Source: Chiua virens (Eukaryota > Basidiomycota > Agaricomycetes > Boletales > Boletaceae). From it: a stretch of DNA of 64,000 nucleotides. This document shows, one piece after another, positions 13,033 to 25,028 of this stretch. The translations under genes were made by a program, and so were the position numbers. The notes beneath the pieces are model-generated. The model searched no databases, was not told the DNA's origin, and saw only the letters and a program-made list of their open reading frames with translations. The stretch is from assembly GCA_019787685.1 (NCBI GenBank), contig JAHNUO010000007.1, positions 682,001 to 746,000 on the forward strand. The letters are read 5' to 3'. Position 1 is the stretch's first letter. Every line of letters starts with the position of its first letter.

Positions 13033-14323
13033 ATGGTCCCAGACTTGACGTTCATCTCTGCCCCGATGGTCAACCAAAGCGACGCACCCTTTCGCCTGCT
13101 AACGCGACGATACGGCGCAACGTTGACCTATACCCAGATGCTCGATTCCCACAGGCTCCTCGACGACGACGACTACCTTGCCCATCACCTTCGCGATCTC
13201 CAATCAACGCATCCCAATTGGGACGCCTATACACGTCCCGTGGTGGTCCAGCTCTGCGGGAACGACCCAGAGATGGTTGTGAATGCGGCGCGGCGCGTTC
13301 AAGGCTATTGTGATGGGATAGGTGCGTGCACAAAGTCTAGGGTCGCTCGTATACCTGTGCCAACGCCCTTCACTCAGATCTGAACCTCGGGTGTCCCCAG
13401 GAACACGCACAACAAGGTCACTTTGGAGGGTATTTGCTCACGAAAAAGGACTGGCCGCTGGTGGACTCCATAGGTATGTACAGATCGCCCTGATCACCCC
13501 CCGTTCTGATCACATCATGCCGAGACAGTCTCGTCGATGGCTCACTCGCTCACTGTCCCGACGTCTGCCAAGTTCCGTCTCTGTCCGTCGGCCAAGACGA
13601 CCGATTTCGGGCGGCTTCTGGAACATGCGGGGGCATCTTGGGTCACGCTGCACGCACGGCACGTCTCTGCCAAACGACGGCGCCAGGGCGCCGCCGATCT
13701 GGACGCCATCCGCGCGCTCAAAGAAGCACTCAGCATCCCAGTCGTCAGCAACGGCAATGTCCGGATGTTCTCAGACGTCACGCACAACGCGGGCTATACG
13801 CACGCGGACGGGGTCATGGTTGGGGAAACGTTGTTGGGCAATCCATGGTGCGCCTGTTTGGCGTTGCGTTTCCCTATTTTCATTTCCGTTGGCTAACGTA
13901 TACACAACGTGTGATTGAACGATTAAAGCTTGTTCTCGGGCGGGCCGTGTCGCGATCCTGTGGTGATGGCCCTGGATTATCTCGCGATGTGCAAGTGTCT
14001 CGCAGGCGTGGCGACGCTCCAGACGGTGCAGGCACACGTGCGGTACATGATCGCGTTTCAATGGTACGTGGATCTGCTGCATGTCGTTTGGCAAGCCGCG
14101 GTGGAGGCGATCGGGACTGGGAAACTGACATGGGCAATCGTGATACAGCGCGCGTCGACCGTGGTACACCAAGTTTCGGCTGGCGCTGAACGGGTGTGAG
14201 AGCATAGACGACATCGAGGTACTTTTATGTCGCCAAGTGAGACGGTGGCGAGGGAAAGCGGGTGCGGATGGGGTGGTCCTCGGAGTGTCTGAACAAGGAG
14301 AGGTGGAAGATGACGACGGGTAG
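13033..14323 (+). CDS. DUS4: tRNA-dihydrouridine synthase, Dus4 type
   Basis: Exons 13033-13321, 13378-13473, 13529-13847, 13929-14063 and 14149-14323, 337 residues. Flavoenzyme motifs: ISAPMVNQSDAPFR at the N-terminus, YTQMLDS, VVVQLCGNDPE, the catalytic-cysteine motif DLNLGCPQEHA, then SAKFRLC, LHARHVSAKRR, IPVVSNGNV and DGVMVGETLLGNP. The cysteine in LNLGCPQ protonates the uracil during reduction to dihydrouridine. The family position (Dus4, U20a/U20b in the D-loop) is inferred from length and the LNLGCPQEHA context. The last exon is weaker than the rest. Confidence 0.88.
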
Positions 14324-16335
14324 AAGAGACGAGATGATGATCTGGAGGGCTGCTTGGACACATCGTTGTCAGTGATTGAAGGGATGATCGATCAGGCGAG
14401 GGTCCACGTCAGCACGGACGACAGCGAGGAACACGAGAGATGGACACGCTTGGAGAAACACTCGAGGATATCTCAGGTTCGGTCTTGCGGTTGGTCTCGC
14501 GGATCAAAGACGTAAAAAAAGACGGTGCAACACTGCTGACGCGTATCGTCGATGAATCGTTGACGGGTTACTCGCAGGAAATGGGAGTCCGCATGGAAAC
14601 GAGGGGGGATAGATGTCGAGTGGTTTGGGCAACTCTGACTTTTTATCATGTTAGCATCCTCTCAGGGTTTCATTCAGTGATATGTATGTAGCCGAGCGTT
14701 GTAACCGAACGCTACTTACAAAAGCGGGAGATCGTGTGATGTGTATGTGGTAGTCGCTGTCCTATCGCTGTCCGCGGTGTTTTACGATTGATTTCCGATT
14801 TCCACGGGATGAGATGGCCTCCGTCTCCGTCCGATATGGCATCGGACGAACTGAGCGAGCGAATCATTTCAAACGGGAGGAGAGCCACGTCACTGATTGT
14901 CGTGTCTGATAGCCAGTTTTGCACGCAAGTGTGATTTGGGGTTTGATTACAGAAGTCGCGCAGGGTATCGCGGGTGAAGCTTTGAAGCCGCACCACTAGC
15001 TAATCATGATCGCTGGTTGAGAGGCTGACACGCACACCTTGATGGCTGGCTGAGATTTCGACTTCGGTGCCGAGGACGTTGTGGTGCACACGTCCTATGA
15101 GAAGCAGGTGTCCCAGCGTCTGTGGCGGCCAGCACGTCCAGTGAAGACAAGATAAAAGATGACTCCTCGATTTTGTCAACCCGAGGACGCATTCGACTTC
15201 GGCGCCGAGGACATCGTTGCGCGTCCATGTCTTATGAGAAACAGGTGCTGCAACGTCTGTGGCGGCGGCCAACACATCCAGTGTGGACAAGAAAAGAGGT
15301 GACCCCCGATTTTGTCAACCTAGGCAGTGAGTACAAGGTGGCGCGCGCGCGGACTCATGAGGAAGAGCAAGCCAGAACAGCCAAAAACGAGGGTGACAAT
15401 CGCATCTGGTCCATCGGAGTAGACTTTGAGATCAGAAAAAGAAGCTGATTTCGACGTGATGAGGGTTGCTGAGCGAAAAAAGTAGGAATTTGAGTTTTAA
15501 GAAGGATATGGTAGGAGCCTGGGTCCGGGGAGATTGGTGTGCGGCGGTCGATGGACGTGACGCGTGCGAAAAGAGGGACACGATCGATGATTGTCTCCTC
15601 CCAAACCTGGCCTTCGGGATTTGTTCGCCATTCTGATATCGGGGTGACGTTGGAATGTCAGAAGAACGACAATATCCGAGAAAGGTTCTGCGAGAGAAAG
15701 GGGTTTGAAAAGAAGGGCTGGTGTGCTGTCGTCCTGATATATGTGATTGGACATCACCCAAGGTACCATCGACTATTCGGACCTAGTCCCCAGTGGACAG
15801 CACGGTCGGTTGGAAGGCAGTCGCGTCTTGGCGCTGAAGTTCATCTTGGCGGACCAGCGACCAGTGATCATCAGATATACATGTTGCATGAGAAGTCCAG
15901 GGAGACATGAAATGCCCGGACCCAGCCAAGTGTTATAAAACATCATCCAGAAAACGCCGAAAAGAATGATGCAAATCCTTATGCCGTCACCGCATGCGCT
16001 GCAATCACAAGATTAGTAGAGGAGTTCATTCTGATTTTCGAAAACGCGATAGTCAAAAAATACTTTATTGGGGCAGTATATCAATCAACAAGCACTGGGT
16101 TAGAGGTGGAGTAAAGTCACTGGAAAAACAATAGTTCGTGCATACATTTGAGTAAAGGATAATGGGAGAACAAACAGGAGACATATCAATTGTACTCGCC
16201 AGCCAGGAGAGAAGTGTTCTTTCTTTCAACTGGTCCTGGTACCTCGAGAAGCGAGGTAAATATATAACAATCAGTGGGGATATGGCAGGGTGGAGAAGCA
16301 CGAAAGAATACCCGCCGCAAGACAAGTTAGTGATT
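14324..16335. other. 2-kb region without a confident gene
   Basis: About 14330-14690 has amino-acid composition that looks coding (acidic, helical) but in two different frames and with no family match. 15056-15321 contains a tandem duplication. 15430-15950 has only short frames. The right part is the 3' flank of SRRM1. Confidence 0.4.
15056..15321. repeat. Imperfect tandem duplication, period about 135 bp, two copies
   Basis: The unit starting at 15056 (TTCGACTTCGGTGCCGAGGA) recurs from 15191 as ATTCGACTTCGGCGCCGAGG. Both copies continue through CTATGAGAA/CTTATGAGAA, CGTCTGTGGCGG and CGATTTTGTCAACC. Differences are scattered, so the duplication is not recent. Confidence 0.8.
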
Positions 16336-18108
16336 TCAACCAGATGTAGCGCCGACGCCTCCACCGCTGCCTTTTCTCGTCCTGAGTACCTTATTCCTCA
16401 GAGCTTGCTCCTTCAGCTCACTTTCGCGTTTTTCCAACTCTTGTTTTGCAGCAGTTTCGTCGTCTTTGGTACTCTTTCCCTACTCCATGAGTGAACACTT
16501 AAACAGATGAAGGTCAAAGATGACGAAATCGCTCACTTTGTCTTCATCCTCCCATTGCGACTTGCGAGCGTTTGCCTGACCTTTGATCTTCAATTCGCCC
16601 AGTGCATTTTGAGGAAGGTCCGAATCCAGTGTCCTGGAACGTGTTTCCGCCTTGTCTACGTCCATCGCGATGGGCGACGGACTTCGTCTAACACGTCGAA
16701 TTTCCTCTGCAGTCCGATCACGTTCTCTAGAGTCTCGACGACGTGGTGGTGTACGAGAGCGAGACAAGCTCTCGCGCCCACCCTTGCGACCACCCCTAGG
16801 ACTTGGGCTCCGGCGACGACCATAGCGGGGTGGGGGCGAAGGCGAACGACTTGAAGGTGGCGTTGGGGAGCGAGAGAAACGACGCCTACGTGGCGGAGGG
16901 CCCCGACTGTCACGGCGTTTCTCCTTACCACTACTGTATCTTCTTGGGGGAGAACGGGAGAAGGACCGCCTTCGCCTTCGATTCGGGGGTGGAGACCGAG
17001 AACGAGAGCCGCCTTTAGAAGGAGTTATGGAAGGGGAGCGGTGGTACCTGCGAGGAGAAGGTGAGCGACTGAAACGACGGCGTGAACGTTGGGGAGGGGG
17101 AGAGCGGGATCGAGAGCGACGAGCCGGTGGTGAATTGTATCTCGGAGGCGTACGTGACGAACGTCTGCCAGTCGGCGTTCTCGTACGCCGATGAGAAGGG
17201 GGCGGCGAGCGAGAACTGCGTGCGTCAAAAGGTGATCCAGATGGCGAACGACGGCGTTGCGGTGGCGGGGAGCGCGAGGAGAACCGGCGAGCTGAACGCT
17301 GAGGAAGATGTGAGTAGCGGACCGATGCCAATATGTAGGAGGCATACCCCACCACCACCACGGCCACCCCAGCCACTGTCTCTGCCTCTACCAGCACCCT
17401 CGAAGCCGCCGCGACCGCGACCTCTACCCCTCCCTCTACCTCTCCCACCACGGTCACCTCTTTCATTTTCTCGAATTTCATCCAACCTCGCCCGACGATC
17501 TCTTTCGCCGAACGCGCGCTGGTCGCTGTCCCTTGCCTTGCGCATTTCTTCCTTCTTTTCCTCTACGAACGTCTTCGGCACGCCAGCGGGAGAATCCTGT
17601 GCCTCGAGCAGGAGACTCCAGAGCGCAGTCATGAAGGCGGGGGTAGAAGACGTAAGGAAGCCAGTCAGGTTGATTTGCATTTTCTTGGGGTCCGGCGTCT
17701 GTACATATGCAGGAATGAATGAGTTGCGAGAAGGAAGCAGTGGGATGGTGCTTACGGTGTGATTTGGGTCCTCGAGCAGCCCCATGGCATACTCGACGAC
17801 GACCTCGTCTTCGAAACCAACGAGCTCGGTGACTTTTTTCGCGATCCACGGTTTGATGACCTGCAAATTTACTTTTTTCATGTCCACCTGAAAGCAGAGA
17901 GGACGATGAGCCCGAGATTGGTCTGCAAGGACGGAGATGACCCACTTTTTTGTCGAATTCGGGTGGAAACTTCATCGACTTGAGCAGCTTGAGCTCCTTG
18001 TCGGAGAAGCGCCTATCTTGGTCTGCAGAAGTGCCCTTGAAGAAACCTGTACGGTTTTCATTAGGACTGGGGACGGGGACTGTGAGTCTCGTTACCTGCG
18101 TCGGCCAT
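16336..18108 (-). CDS. SRRM1: PWI-domain SR protein, SRRM1/SRm160-like splicing coactivator
   Basis: Six exons on the minus strand (18096-18108, 17946-18046, 17756-17887, 17348-17698, 16537-17298, 16336-16479) give 500 residues. The PWI domain is clear: FFKGTSADQDRRFSDKE, LKSMKFPPEF, VIKPWIAKKVTELVGFEDE and the end of the fold near SSTPAFMTALWSLLLEAQ. An Arg/Gly-rich linker follows, then about 200 residues of RS repeats (RSRSPPP, RRFSRSPSP). The C-terminal ALRNKVLRTRKGSGGG block is conserved in fungal members. It should act in the nucleus in splicing and 3'-end processing. Its start lies only 49 bp from the stop of the F-box-like gene upstream. Confidence 0.9.
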
Positions 18109-18157
18109 GGTTGAAACAAAGAACGCGTGAGAATGGCAAGTTTATTTAGCAAACTAA

Positions 18158-19540
18158 TTACAACACTTCTCGTTCGTCGAACCCAACGTTGACTTTTAGT
18201 ACCCCTCTCTCGTCTAACACCCCTAATCGCTCTTTGACGACACTTCCAAGTCGACGTTCACCCTTGTTCGAGATCACAACCCGCACCTCGTCAAGGCAGC
18301 ACCACACCCCCTTCTCAAACACTCTACTAAGTCCCTCGAAATCAATCGCGCACATCGCCCGTAGATCCGCAGGGTACAATGCAAGCGACAGCACGCGCAT
18401 CCGAGACCGGATCTGCGTAAGCAGCGACGTCAGAGCCTCCAGTGCTCGTGGCGGCGGTATCTGTTCTTGTGCGGTCGGCGGTGGTGATGGAACCACCAGT
18501 CCAAAGATGTGGACCTCTTCCAAGTTCGTGTTCTCGGCCAGCTCTATCTCTCGCACCAGAGCCTCTGTACATCCATTATCAGCCAATCGCCCAACGTTAA
18601 TCACTAGACTACACTCACCCCCTCTTTCTACGAAATCACTTTCAAAGCCGATATGCACCTTTCTCAGGCTATCCCCCACTCCTCTTAGGAACCTCCCGAC
18701 AATATTTGCCTCGGACACGCCCACTCCACCCATTCTAGCACTCTTGATACTGAGTCCAGACCCTTCAACTTCCCGCTGGTATTCGGATCCCGCCATGATC
18801 CATTCAAGGACGGGCTCCATAGGCACACCTCTCAATCCGATTTCTTTCAGCTTCCTTGGAGGAAGCTTGACACGCTTCTCCCCGTTCACCGCAGGATCAA
18901 AGAGCCATGCCGGCATGGTTCTATTGCCACAGTGTACCCCATCGAGTGTGAGCGCCTCCACTTCTGCAAAGTCGCCAAGGAAGCCATACATGTCTCTTGT
19001 CGTGTGGAACGCGAATCCTCGCAACGTAAGGTGCTTCGCGTCCTTGAACGCCTGGAGACATGCCGTACGCGATCGGCTGGACAAATATTCCCAAGTGATG
19101 TACTCCATCTCAAGGCTTTGGACGCGGGGGAGGTGTCCCGCGAGATGCGGGAGGGCGTCGTCGAGCCACTTGGGGTCCCAGGTGTTTCCGCGTGTCTCCC
19201 GGATGGACAGACGAGAGACGTGACGTCCGAAACTGGGTATCGTCCATGTCGGCGGGACGTTGTTCGGCTCGCGCTCATACGCGTTTAATAACCGAACAAA
19301 CGCCATACTCTTCTTCCGCGTGCTCAACCGCACGCTACCCCAAATCCAACACCTCGCAGTGTTGAGCCAGGGCTTGCATACGAGCGCGCAGATGCAGAGG
19401 GTCTCGAGGTCTGCAGGGTCGTAGGGTTCGTCTCTGGACGATGTCCGAGGAATGCGATGGGCGATGATGTCGATGATTTCCAAGTGGAGTTCCACCGGAA
19501 GTGAAGGAAGTGATTGTGATTTGCCCGTGGTGGCGGTCAT
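18158..19540 (-). CDS. F-box-type protein, single exon
   Basis: An intronless frame; the in-frame start at 19540 (MTATTGKSQSLPSLPVELHL) is preferred to the farther Met at 19684 because the F-box-like helix LPSLPVELHLEIIDIIA begins just after it. The rest (CALVCKPWLNTARCWIW, then a Leu-rich region without obvious regular repeats) matches the many fungal F-box-like orphan proteins thought to recruit substrates to SCF ubiquitin ligases. The substrate is unknown. Confidence 0.75.
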   Translation of the reverse strand: MTATTGKSQSLPSLPVELHLEIIDIIAHRIPRTSSRDEPYDPADLETLCICALVCKPWLNTARCWIWGSVRLSTRKKSMAFVRLLNAYEREPNNVPPTWTIPSFGRHVSRLSIRETRGNTWDPKWLDDALPHLAGHLPRVQSLEMEYITWEYLSSRSRTACLQAFKDAKHLTLRGFAFHTTRDMYGFLGDFAEVEALTLDGVHCGNRTMPAWLFDPAVNGEKRVKLPPRKLKEIGLRGVPMEPVLEWIMAGSEYQREVEGSGLSIKSARMGGVGVSEANIVGRFLRGVGDSLRKVHIGFESDFVERGGECSLVINVGRLADNGCTEALVREIELAENTNLEEVHIFGLVVPSPPPTAQEQIPPPRALEALTSLLTQIRSRMRVLSLALYPADLRAMCAIDFEGLSRVFEKGVWCCLDEVRVVISNKGERRLGSVVKERLGVLDERGVLKVNVGFDEREVL

Positions 19541-20335
19541 GGCTGATATTTCAAGTCGGGGCGATTCGGCACGTAACGTGTCGTGTACGCCGTCCGAAAC
19601 GGGCGTACACAACGAAAGGGAGAGTCGGCGGAGGCAGGTAGTGGGGGGTTGGGTGAGTACGATCGTCATAGCGCAAACTAGCAAGTATCGAACGATCCAG
19701 GTGAGTCGCTATAATCTAATCGGCGTTGGGCTACGGTGAAATCCAAATGGTCGCGATAGGTGCCGGATATCCAATTAGTAGGCGCAATGTTCGGCCCGCG
19801 ACAGTGGGTATGACAATATCTGGTGGTGCTTCCTGCACGCCGGGTGTGCGAGAGGACGAGACAAAGGAGAGTGCGCTGCACCAGGAATTTGAGAAAGACA
19901 ATGGGAGACAAACGTCTCGGGATCCCGACAAGAAGAGTATACCTCGATCGTGAGTATAATCGGAGAATTTGCAAACATCGCACCTTTTATATATCGTTAC
20001 GATGCAGCGTCGCGTCTTGTCCGAATCTTGTGCCGAGTAAGCTTCGTGCTAATGGCGATTCCCGCTGACTTGGACTCGGAGCATTAGCATGAACCATGTG
20101 CATATGTTTCAAATTGATTGCGGGACACTGCAACGCAGGCTGTGGACATTGTTGAACTTTCCAGATGGGCCAACTCAAGCTCGGGTGTACGTATTGGTTA
20201 CCGAGTGGTCTTGGATGGACATTTGTCATGAGTTACCCAGCTGATCCGATGTAATCTGAGACTCGTTGACATGATAGCTCGAGTCCTCCATTGTCAATTT
20301 GCACAAATGACATTTTTAAATTGCTCTTCTGCCGT
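19541..20335. other. Intergenic region between F-box gene and galactonate dehydratase
   Basis: Only short frames on both strands. It includes the promoter of the minus-strand F-box gene and the 3' flank of the dehydratase. Confidence 0.5.
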
Positions 20336-22158
20336 CTACCATTCCCTTAGACTTCCGTCCTCGCCTCTCCATTGCGGATTTCTCCATGGCCCATCCTGGG
20401 TGTAAACGCTCGAGCGCGCCCTGACCAGATCCTCGTCGACGGTGATACCGAGGCCCGAACCTACCCATGAAAGCCACACGGACCGCCGATAGCAGTGTCC
20501 AGTGATGATTAGGCGGGCGTCGGAGGTGTTACGGACGCGACATCCAAGCGTCAAAGACCATGCATATCAACCAATCGGTATCGTCAGCGGCGCCGCGGCG
20601 GTCGTAGTCGTCGAGAAGAGAACAGCCCAAGTGAACAAAGCCCGAACGAGGTCGTCAGCAATCCGTCACTTTTTGTCATCGTCGGTGGACGTGCTCACCA
20701 CTCGGGGCTTGAATGTAACCATCCCGGACGGCGAACACGGTCGGATCCTTGAGGTACGTGTAGAGGTCGGCGTCTTGGCTGTTATAGTGGATCTAGCGTC
20801 GGTGATTCAGTGCCAGGGTCATGTATGTACTAGTACTGTTTGGCCCGGTGGTACGCTTACCTGCCAGCTCATCTCTTGAATAAAGACTGGACAGATGGGC
20901 GGCGTTAGCAAGTCTGGTCGTGAAAAGGGGTCAAGGACTTACAGTTCAGCCGTGCGACCCCTACCGCAACGCAGGCCGCAAGAACTACAGGACCCAACGG
21001 ACAATGCGGTGCAAGGGCAACATCGTACGTCTCGGCAAGCGCGGCAATGCGTACAAGTTCAGAGATACCACCACAGTGAGAGACCTGAGGGGATGATCGT
21101 CGGGAAGAAATATGTAGGTCAGTATCTGATAACGTCCCCGTCGGAGAGAAACACGCACGTCCGGTTGAGCAATGTCCAACGCTCTCCCTTCAAAGAATGG
21201 CCTGAAATCGTGCTTGGAATACAGACGTTCCCCAGTGGCGATAGGAATGGAAACGGCACGCGCGAGGTCTGCAAACTCGGATGAAAAGGTTGGGAGGAGA
21301 GGTTCTGTGCGCATCACGCCAAGGGTATCAGCGCACGTTCTTGGCGACCCGTGGTTTGCAACTTGCCTTCGATGAACAGGACGCCTTCTTTCTCGAGCAG
21401 TGCCGCAAGTTGACGGGCCATGCCTTTATGAAGCCGTCCGTGAAAATCGACGCCGACATCCATCCCGAGCGAACGGACCTCCCTCACGCGCTCGACAGTC
21501 GACGTGAGGACGTCGGGCGAATCGATCCACGCAACGCCTTCTACTCCGCATCAGCACACGCATGTGGGCATGTGGAAACGACCGACCGGTAGCATTCATC
21601 TTCACTGCAGTGAACCCCTGCTCTTTCCGCTCTACAGCGGCCTCGCGCACCGCACTCGGATTGTCACCGCCGATCCAGCCATACACACGGAGGCGATCGC
21701 GCACTTTACCGCCCAGGAGCTGCCACACAGGTACACCTAGTTTCTTGCCCTTGATGTCCCAGAGCGCAATGTCCAGTCCGGAAAGCGCCGACTGGTCATC
21801 CGTTTGAGTGGGGAGTGGAACCAGGACTGGAGTACGTGCTTACCATCAAGACGGGGCCACCGCGATAGAAACGGGCTCTGTAGGCAGCCTGCCAAATGTC
21901 CTCGATGCCGTCTGCGTCCCAGTTGACGAAGCGGGATGCGAGATCGGCAAAGGCGCCTTCGATTGCTTCGGTGTGGCCTTCGAGGGTAGATTCTCCCCAT
22001 CCGACCAGTCCATCTGCGGTTTCGACACGTACGAATAGCCAGCGCGGGGGGACGCGGAGGAACTGAGGGAGGGTAAGTGGGTTTGACCATGTGGAATCGG
22101 GACAAACACACACCTCGATCTTGGAGATCAGGCTTGCCGCGGGGGTGGTGAGCGACAT
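20336..22158 (-). CDS. D-galactonate dehydratase-like enzyme (enolase superfamily, DgoD type)
   Basis: Nine exons on the minus strand: 22114-22158, 21844-22062, 21587-21791, 21367-21540, 21159-21304, 20943-21084, 20861-20886, 20699-20792 and 20336-20460; total 391 residues. Catalytic features of the mandelate racemase group are all present: [22 protein letters not shown], Lys in AVKMN, the metal ligands Asp in GVDFHGR, Glu in FIEEP and Glu in TGERL, and His in APHCPLGP. The C-terminus [11 protein letters not shown] and [16 protein letters not shown] matches DgoD closely. Expected reaction: dehydration of a sugar acid to a 2-keto-3-deoxy acid. The intron 21305-21366 starts with GCAAGT (GC-AG type). 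The last intron (238 bp) is unusually long. Confidence 0.9.
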
Positions 22159-22421
22159 GGTCTATGAGTTTGATAGATACACCCATGACCATCCTCGATT
22201 TAAATCCGTCAAGAATGTGATCATGTGTCCTTTGACCGGTCAAGCGACCAATATCTGTTGTATTTTAAGAGCTTGCGGATTTACGGTCATCGCGACATGT
22301 TCAACATATAATATTATTGACCAAGGAGTATCAAACAAAATTGACGAATAATGTACCATAATACACGATCTCTGGGAAACGCTAGCTAACGATACATATG
22401 CGATGATGGCTCTCTGATGCC

Positions 22422-23030
22422 TTACTTGCTGCTGGTAGAACTGGAAAACTGAAGATCCGTCAGGTGCTCAGCAACTGACAAATCGATTTTCACTTACTTT
22501 GGTAACAGACTTGGTACCTTCCGAGATCGCGTGCTTTGCGAGCTCGCCAGGAAGAATCAGACGTACAGCGGTCTGGATCTCGCGGGAAGAAATAGTTGAC
22601 TTCTTCGAGTACGCGGCGAGTTCTGCGGGGAGTTAGACGAGTCACGTAATACACAAGATCTGAACGCGCATACTGGATGCCTCGGTAGCAATACGTTCAA
22701 AGATATCATTCACAAACGAGTTCAAAATCGCCATGGCCTTATTGGAGATACCAGTCTCAGGGTGGACTTGTTTCAGAACTGAGGATCTAAGGTTAAGTAC
22801 GCGAAGATCGGGATGGCAAGGACCGTGCCTTTGTAGATATAAGATGAGTAGGTCTCCTTGCGGTGCTTTCGCCGCTTTTTCTTGTCCTCGCCAGCAGCCT
22901 GTGGCCCGGCGGTCTTTGCAGTTTTCTTCGCGCCCTTGGCACCTTCTACGGTGGTTTTAGCAGGTTGCTTGGAGGCTGTTCCAGGAGCAGGTGCTTTTCC
23001 TCCGGTTGTGGAGGCGGGTTTTGGTGCCAT
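22422..23030 (-). CDS. Histone H2B, copy 2
   Basis: Exons 22829-23030, 22674-22778, 22498-22622 and 22422-22448, minus strand, 152 residues. The core ([40 protein letters not shown]) is nearly identical to copy 1. The N-terminal tail is longer and the C-terminus is [11 protein letters not shown] instead of VTKFSTSAAK. Introns interrupt the same codons as in copy 1. The first intron (22779-22828) begins with GC (AAAG|GCACGG), where copy 1 has GTATGT. Confidence 0.93.
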
Positions 23031-23245
23031 GACTGCTACAGTTGCCTGTACGGTGATTCCGATGTACTCCGTGGTGGTGATAATGACAAGGTTGTGTCGA
23101 TATGCAACCCCTATTATATATCCGTTGCGCACGTGATGTTTATATCTGTTTACGGGTGCGTCACGACGCGTCTGATTCGCTGGTCAAGGGGTATATAAAC
23201 CGCGTCGACGCGTTACGCGCCTCATTCATTCGCCCAATCAACAAC
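23031..23245. promoter_or_regulatory. Divergent histone H2B/H2A promoter 2
   Basis: A TATATAA element at about 23192-23198 serves H2A and a TTATATAT element near 23113-23120 serves H2B. ACGCGT boxes occur at 23166-23171 and 23208-23213. The element GCGTCANNACGCGTC at 23158-23172 is shared with promoter 1. Confidence 0.75.
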
Positions 23246-23815
23246 ATGCCTGCAAAAGCTAGTCGTAAAGGTGGCAAGGTCGGCGGAAAGGCAAAGGCCA
23301 TTGTACACGCCAAGGGCGTGTCCCGCTCAGTCAGAGCCGGCCTACAATTTCCTGTAAGCCGCGTCCAACGAGGGCTGAGGAAATCTTGCCTCGGGCGCCG
23401 CGTCGCCAGCGGAGCACCCGGTTGATCTTTTACCCCTCTCGTGTTCATCTCACGTTGACCAACATCTTGTAGTGTATCTCGCGGCCGTCCTCGAGTATCT
23501 GTCTGCAGAGATCCTCGAGCTCGCGGGTAACGCTGCGCGTGACAACAAGAAACGTCGCATCAACCCGCGACACCTTCAGTTAGCTATCCGTAATGATGAG
23601 GAGTAGGTAATGTCGGGTCAACAGTTTTCGATCACTGATCTCTATTACAGGTTGAGCAAGTTACTAGCTGATGTGGTCATCTCTGAGGGAGGCGTTGTAC
23701 CATATATCAATCCGGCAGTAAGTCCTCTGATTACTATCAGATCACTGACTGACTGTCTCTTTAGCTTCTTCCAGCCAAGTCCAAGAAAGCAAGCCTCGAA
23801 AGTCAGGAAGTGTAG
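23246..23815 (+). CDS. Histone H2A, copy 2, divergent
   Basis: Exons 23246-23420, 23473-23602, 23651-23717 and 23765-23815, 140 residues, frame intact. The docking half is standard ([40 protein letters not shown] at the end). The first helix and loop L1 are not: canonical [19 protein letters not shown] is replaced by [19 protein letters not shown]. These residues contact DNA and the neighbouring H2A-H2B dimer. It is not H2A.Z. It carries an extra phase-0 intron after INPA that copy 1 lacks. The functional consequence is inference. Confidence 0.9.
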
Positions 23816-24048
23816 AATATCTCTTGAATGTACACAACTTTTCTTGATCTTTAACGTTAAATGTCCCGCTAGATGCTGTTAATTTCCAAATGCATATAAT
23901 TTACGTTTATCAATCTACCGTCCTCGAGATCACCCCTATATTAGCAGTTAGGCCGAGGCGTGCGTTACGCTTGTCGCCGAGTCGAAGCCCAAGATATCAT
24001 TGTGCATCATACAATATTGTATACCACCCATGCCCATCCAAACCATAT

Positions 24049-24892
24049 CTAAGCAGCTTTACCCTCCATGGTACCCTCCACAAGTTCTCCCACCCATTTC
24101 TCAAATACTTCTTGATCCATGACGCCTTTTTCGTCAAAGAAAGCGCTGCACTCCTTAGAGCCTTGCGCGCGGTTCTTTGCGAGAAGCGACTTGCCGCCTG
24201 ATGTGGACTGGACGTAGGAGATGTTCAGCGAGTAGGAGGGAGCGTTTGCAGGTGACGGTTGAGAAGAGGAAGTAGAGACCGGGAGTGTGCGCGAAGAAAT
24301 GGTGATCCGTTCGGTAATTATCCGCTTGGAGAACGTCTTGCGCCTCCCCACGAACACGATATTACCCTCTACGAAATACGCGTAGAGTGCTTGCAGAGAA
24401 GTCAAGATGACATAACTAATGAAAAAGCATGTCAGAGACGAGGACGGGGCATGTTCATTAAAGGACGTGCATTATGAAACCGGCCCACACTGCCGGCTTG
24501 GACTGTTCGAATTCGACTTTCCAGCCGTACAGACCGGTGGCTGCAGCGACGAGAACGCCTCCCCAGCCGAGTGTGAGACGCACATCCGTGTGTAGGTGTA
24601 TCTGCTTAAACAAACTTGGACGCGAAAGATACTGCAGCGCTGCGGTTGGAGAAGATGTTACCCAGAATGTGGGAGGAATACGTACTCGCTTGAGGGCGTC
24701 ATCACAAGCATTCTTGAGGTCAGTCGCGTTCGCGTTGTTGACCTTGATAGTGTCACGTTCTTCCGCAGAGACTGGGATACTGAGAGGACCGGGCGGTTTT
24801 TCCGGTGATGCGGAGCTACCGCGACGAGAGCTGGTCATTGCCGGCGCGGGTTGATCTGACGAGTTGTCTTTGACCAACTTTTTTGGTGGCAT
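24049..24892 (-). CDS. SPC2: Signal peptidase complex subunit 2 (Spc2/Spc25)
   Basis: Exons 24686-24892, 24471-24631 and 24049-24415, minus strand, 244 residues. Seen: NANATDLKNACDDALKRYLS, HTDVRLTLGWGGVLVAAA, then two transmembrane segments (LGWGGVLVAAATGLYGW and a second ending YVILTSLQALYAYFVEG), followed by the lumen-facing or cytosolic tail with FVGRRKTFSKRI. The subunit helps the ER signal peptidase bind the Sec61 channel. The second intron (24416-24470) starts with GCACGT; no GT alternative keeps the frame. Confidence 0.92.
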
Positions 24893-25028
24893 CGCTGATG
24901 TGTGCAATGAGAAGGACACATCACAACTTGGCAGGCGACGTGTCCGCTACATAGTGGGAACTTCCTTCCTTTTTTGGACATCACGGCCCGTCAGTGTAGG
25001 CCGCTGAATTCGATCGGTGACATATGAG

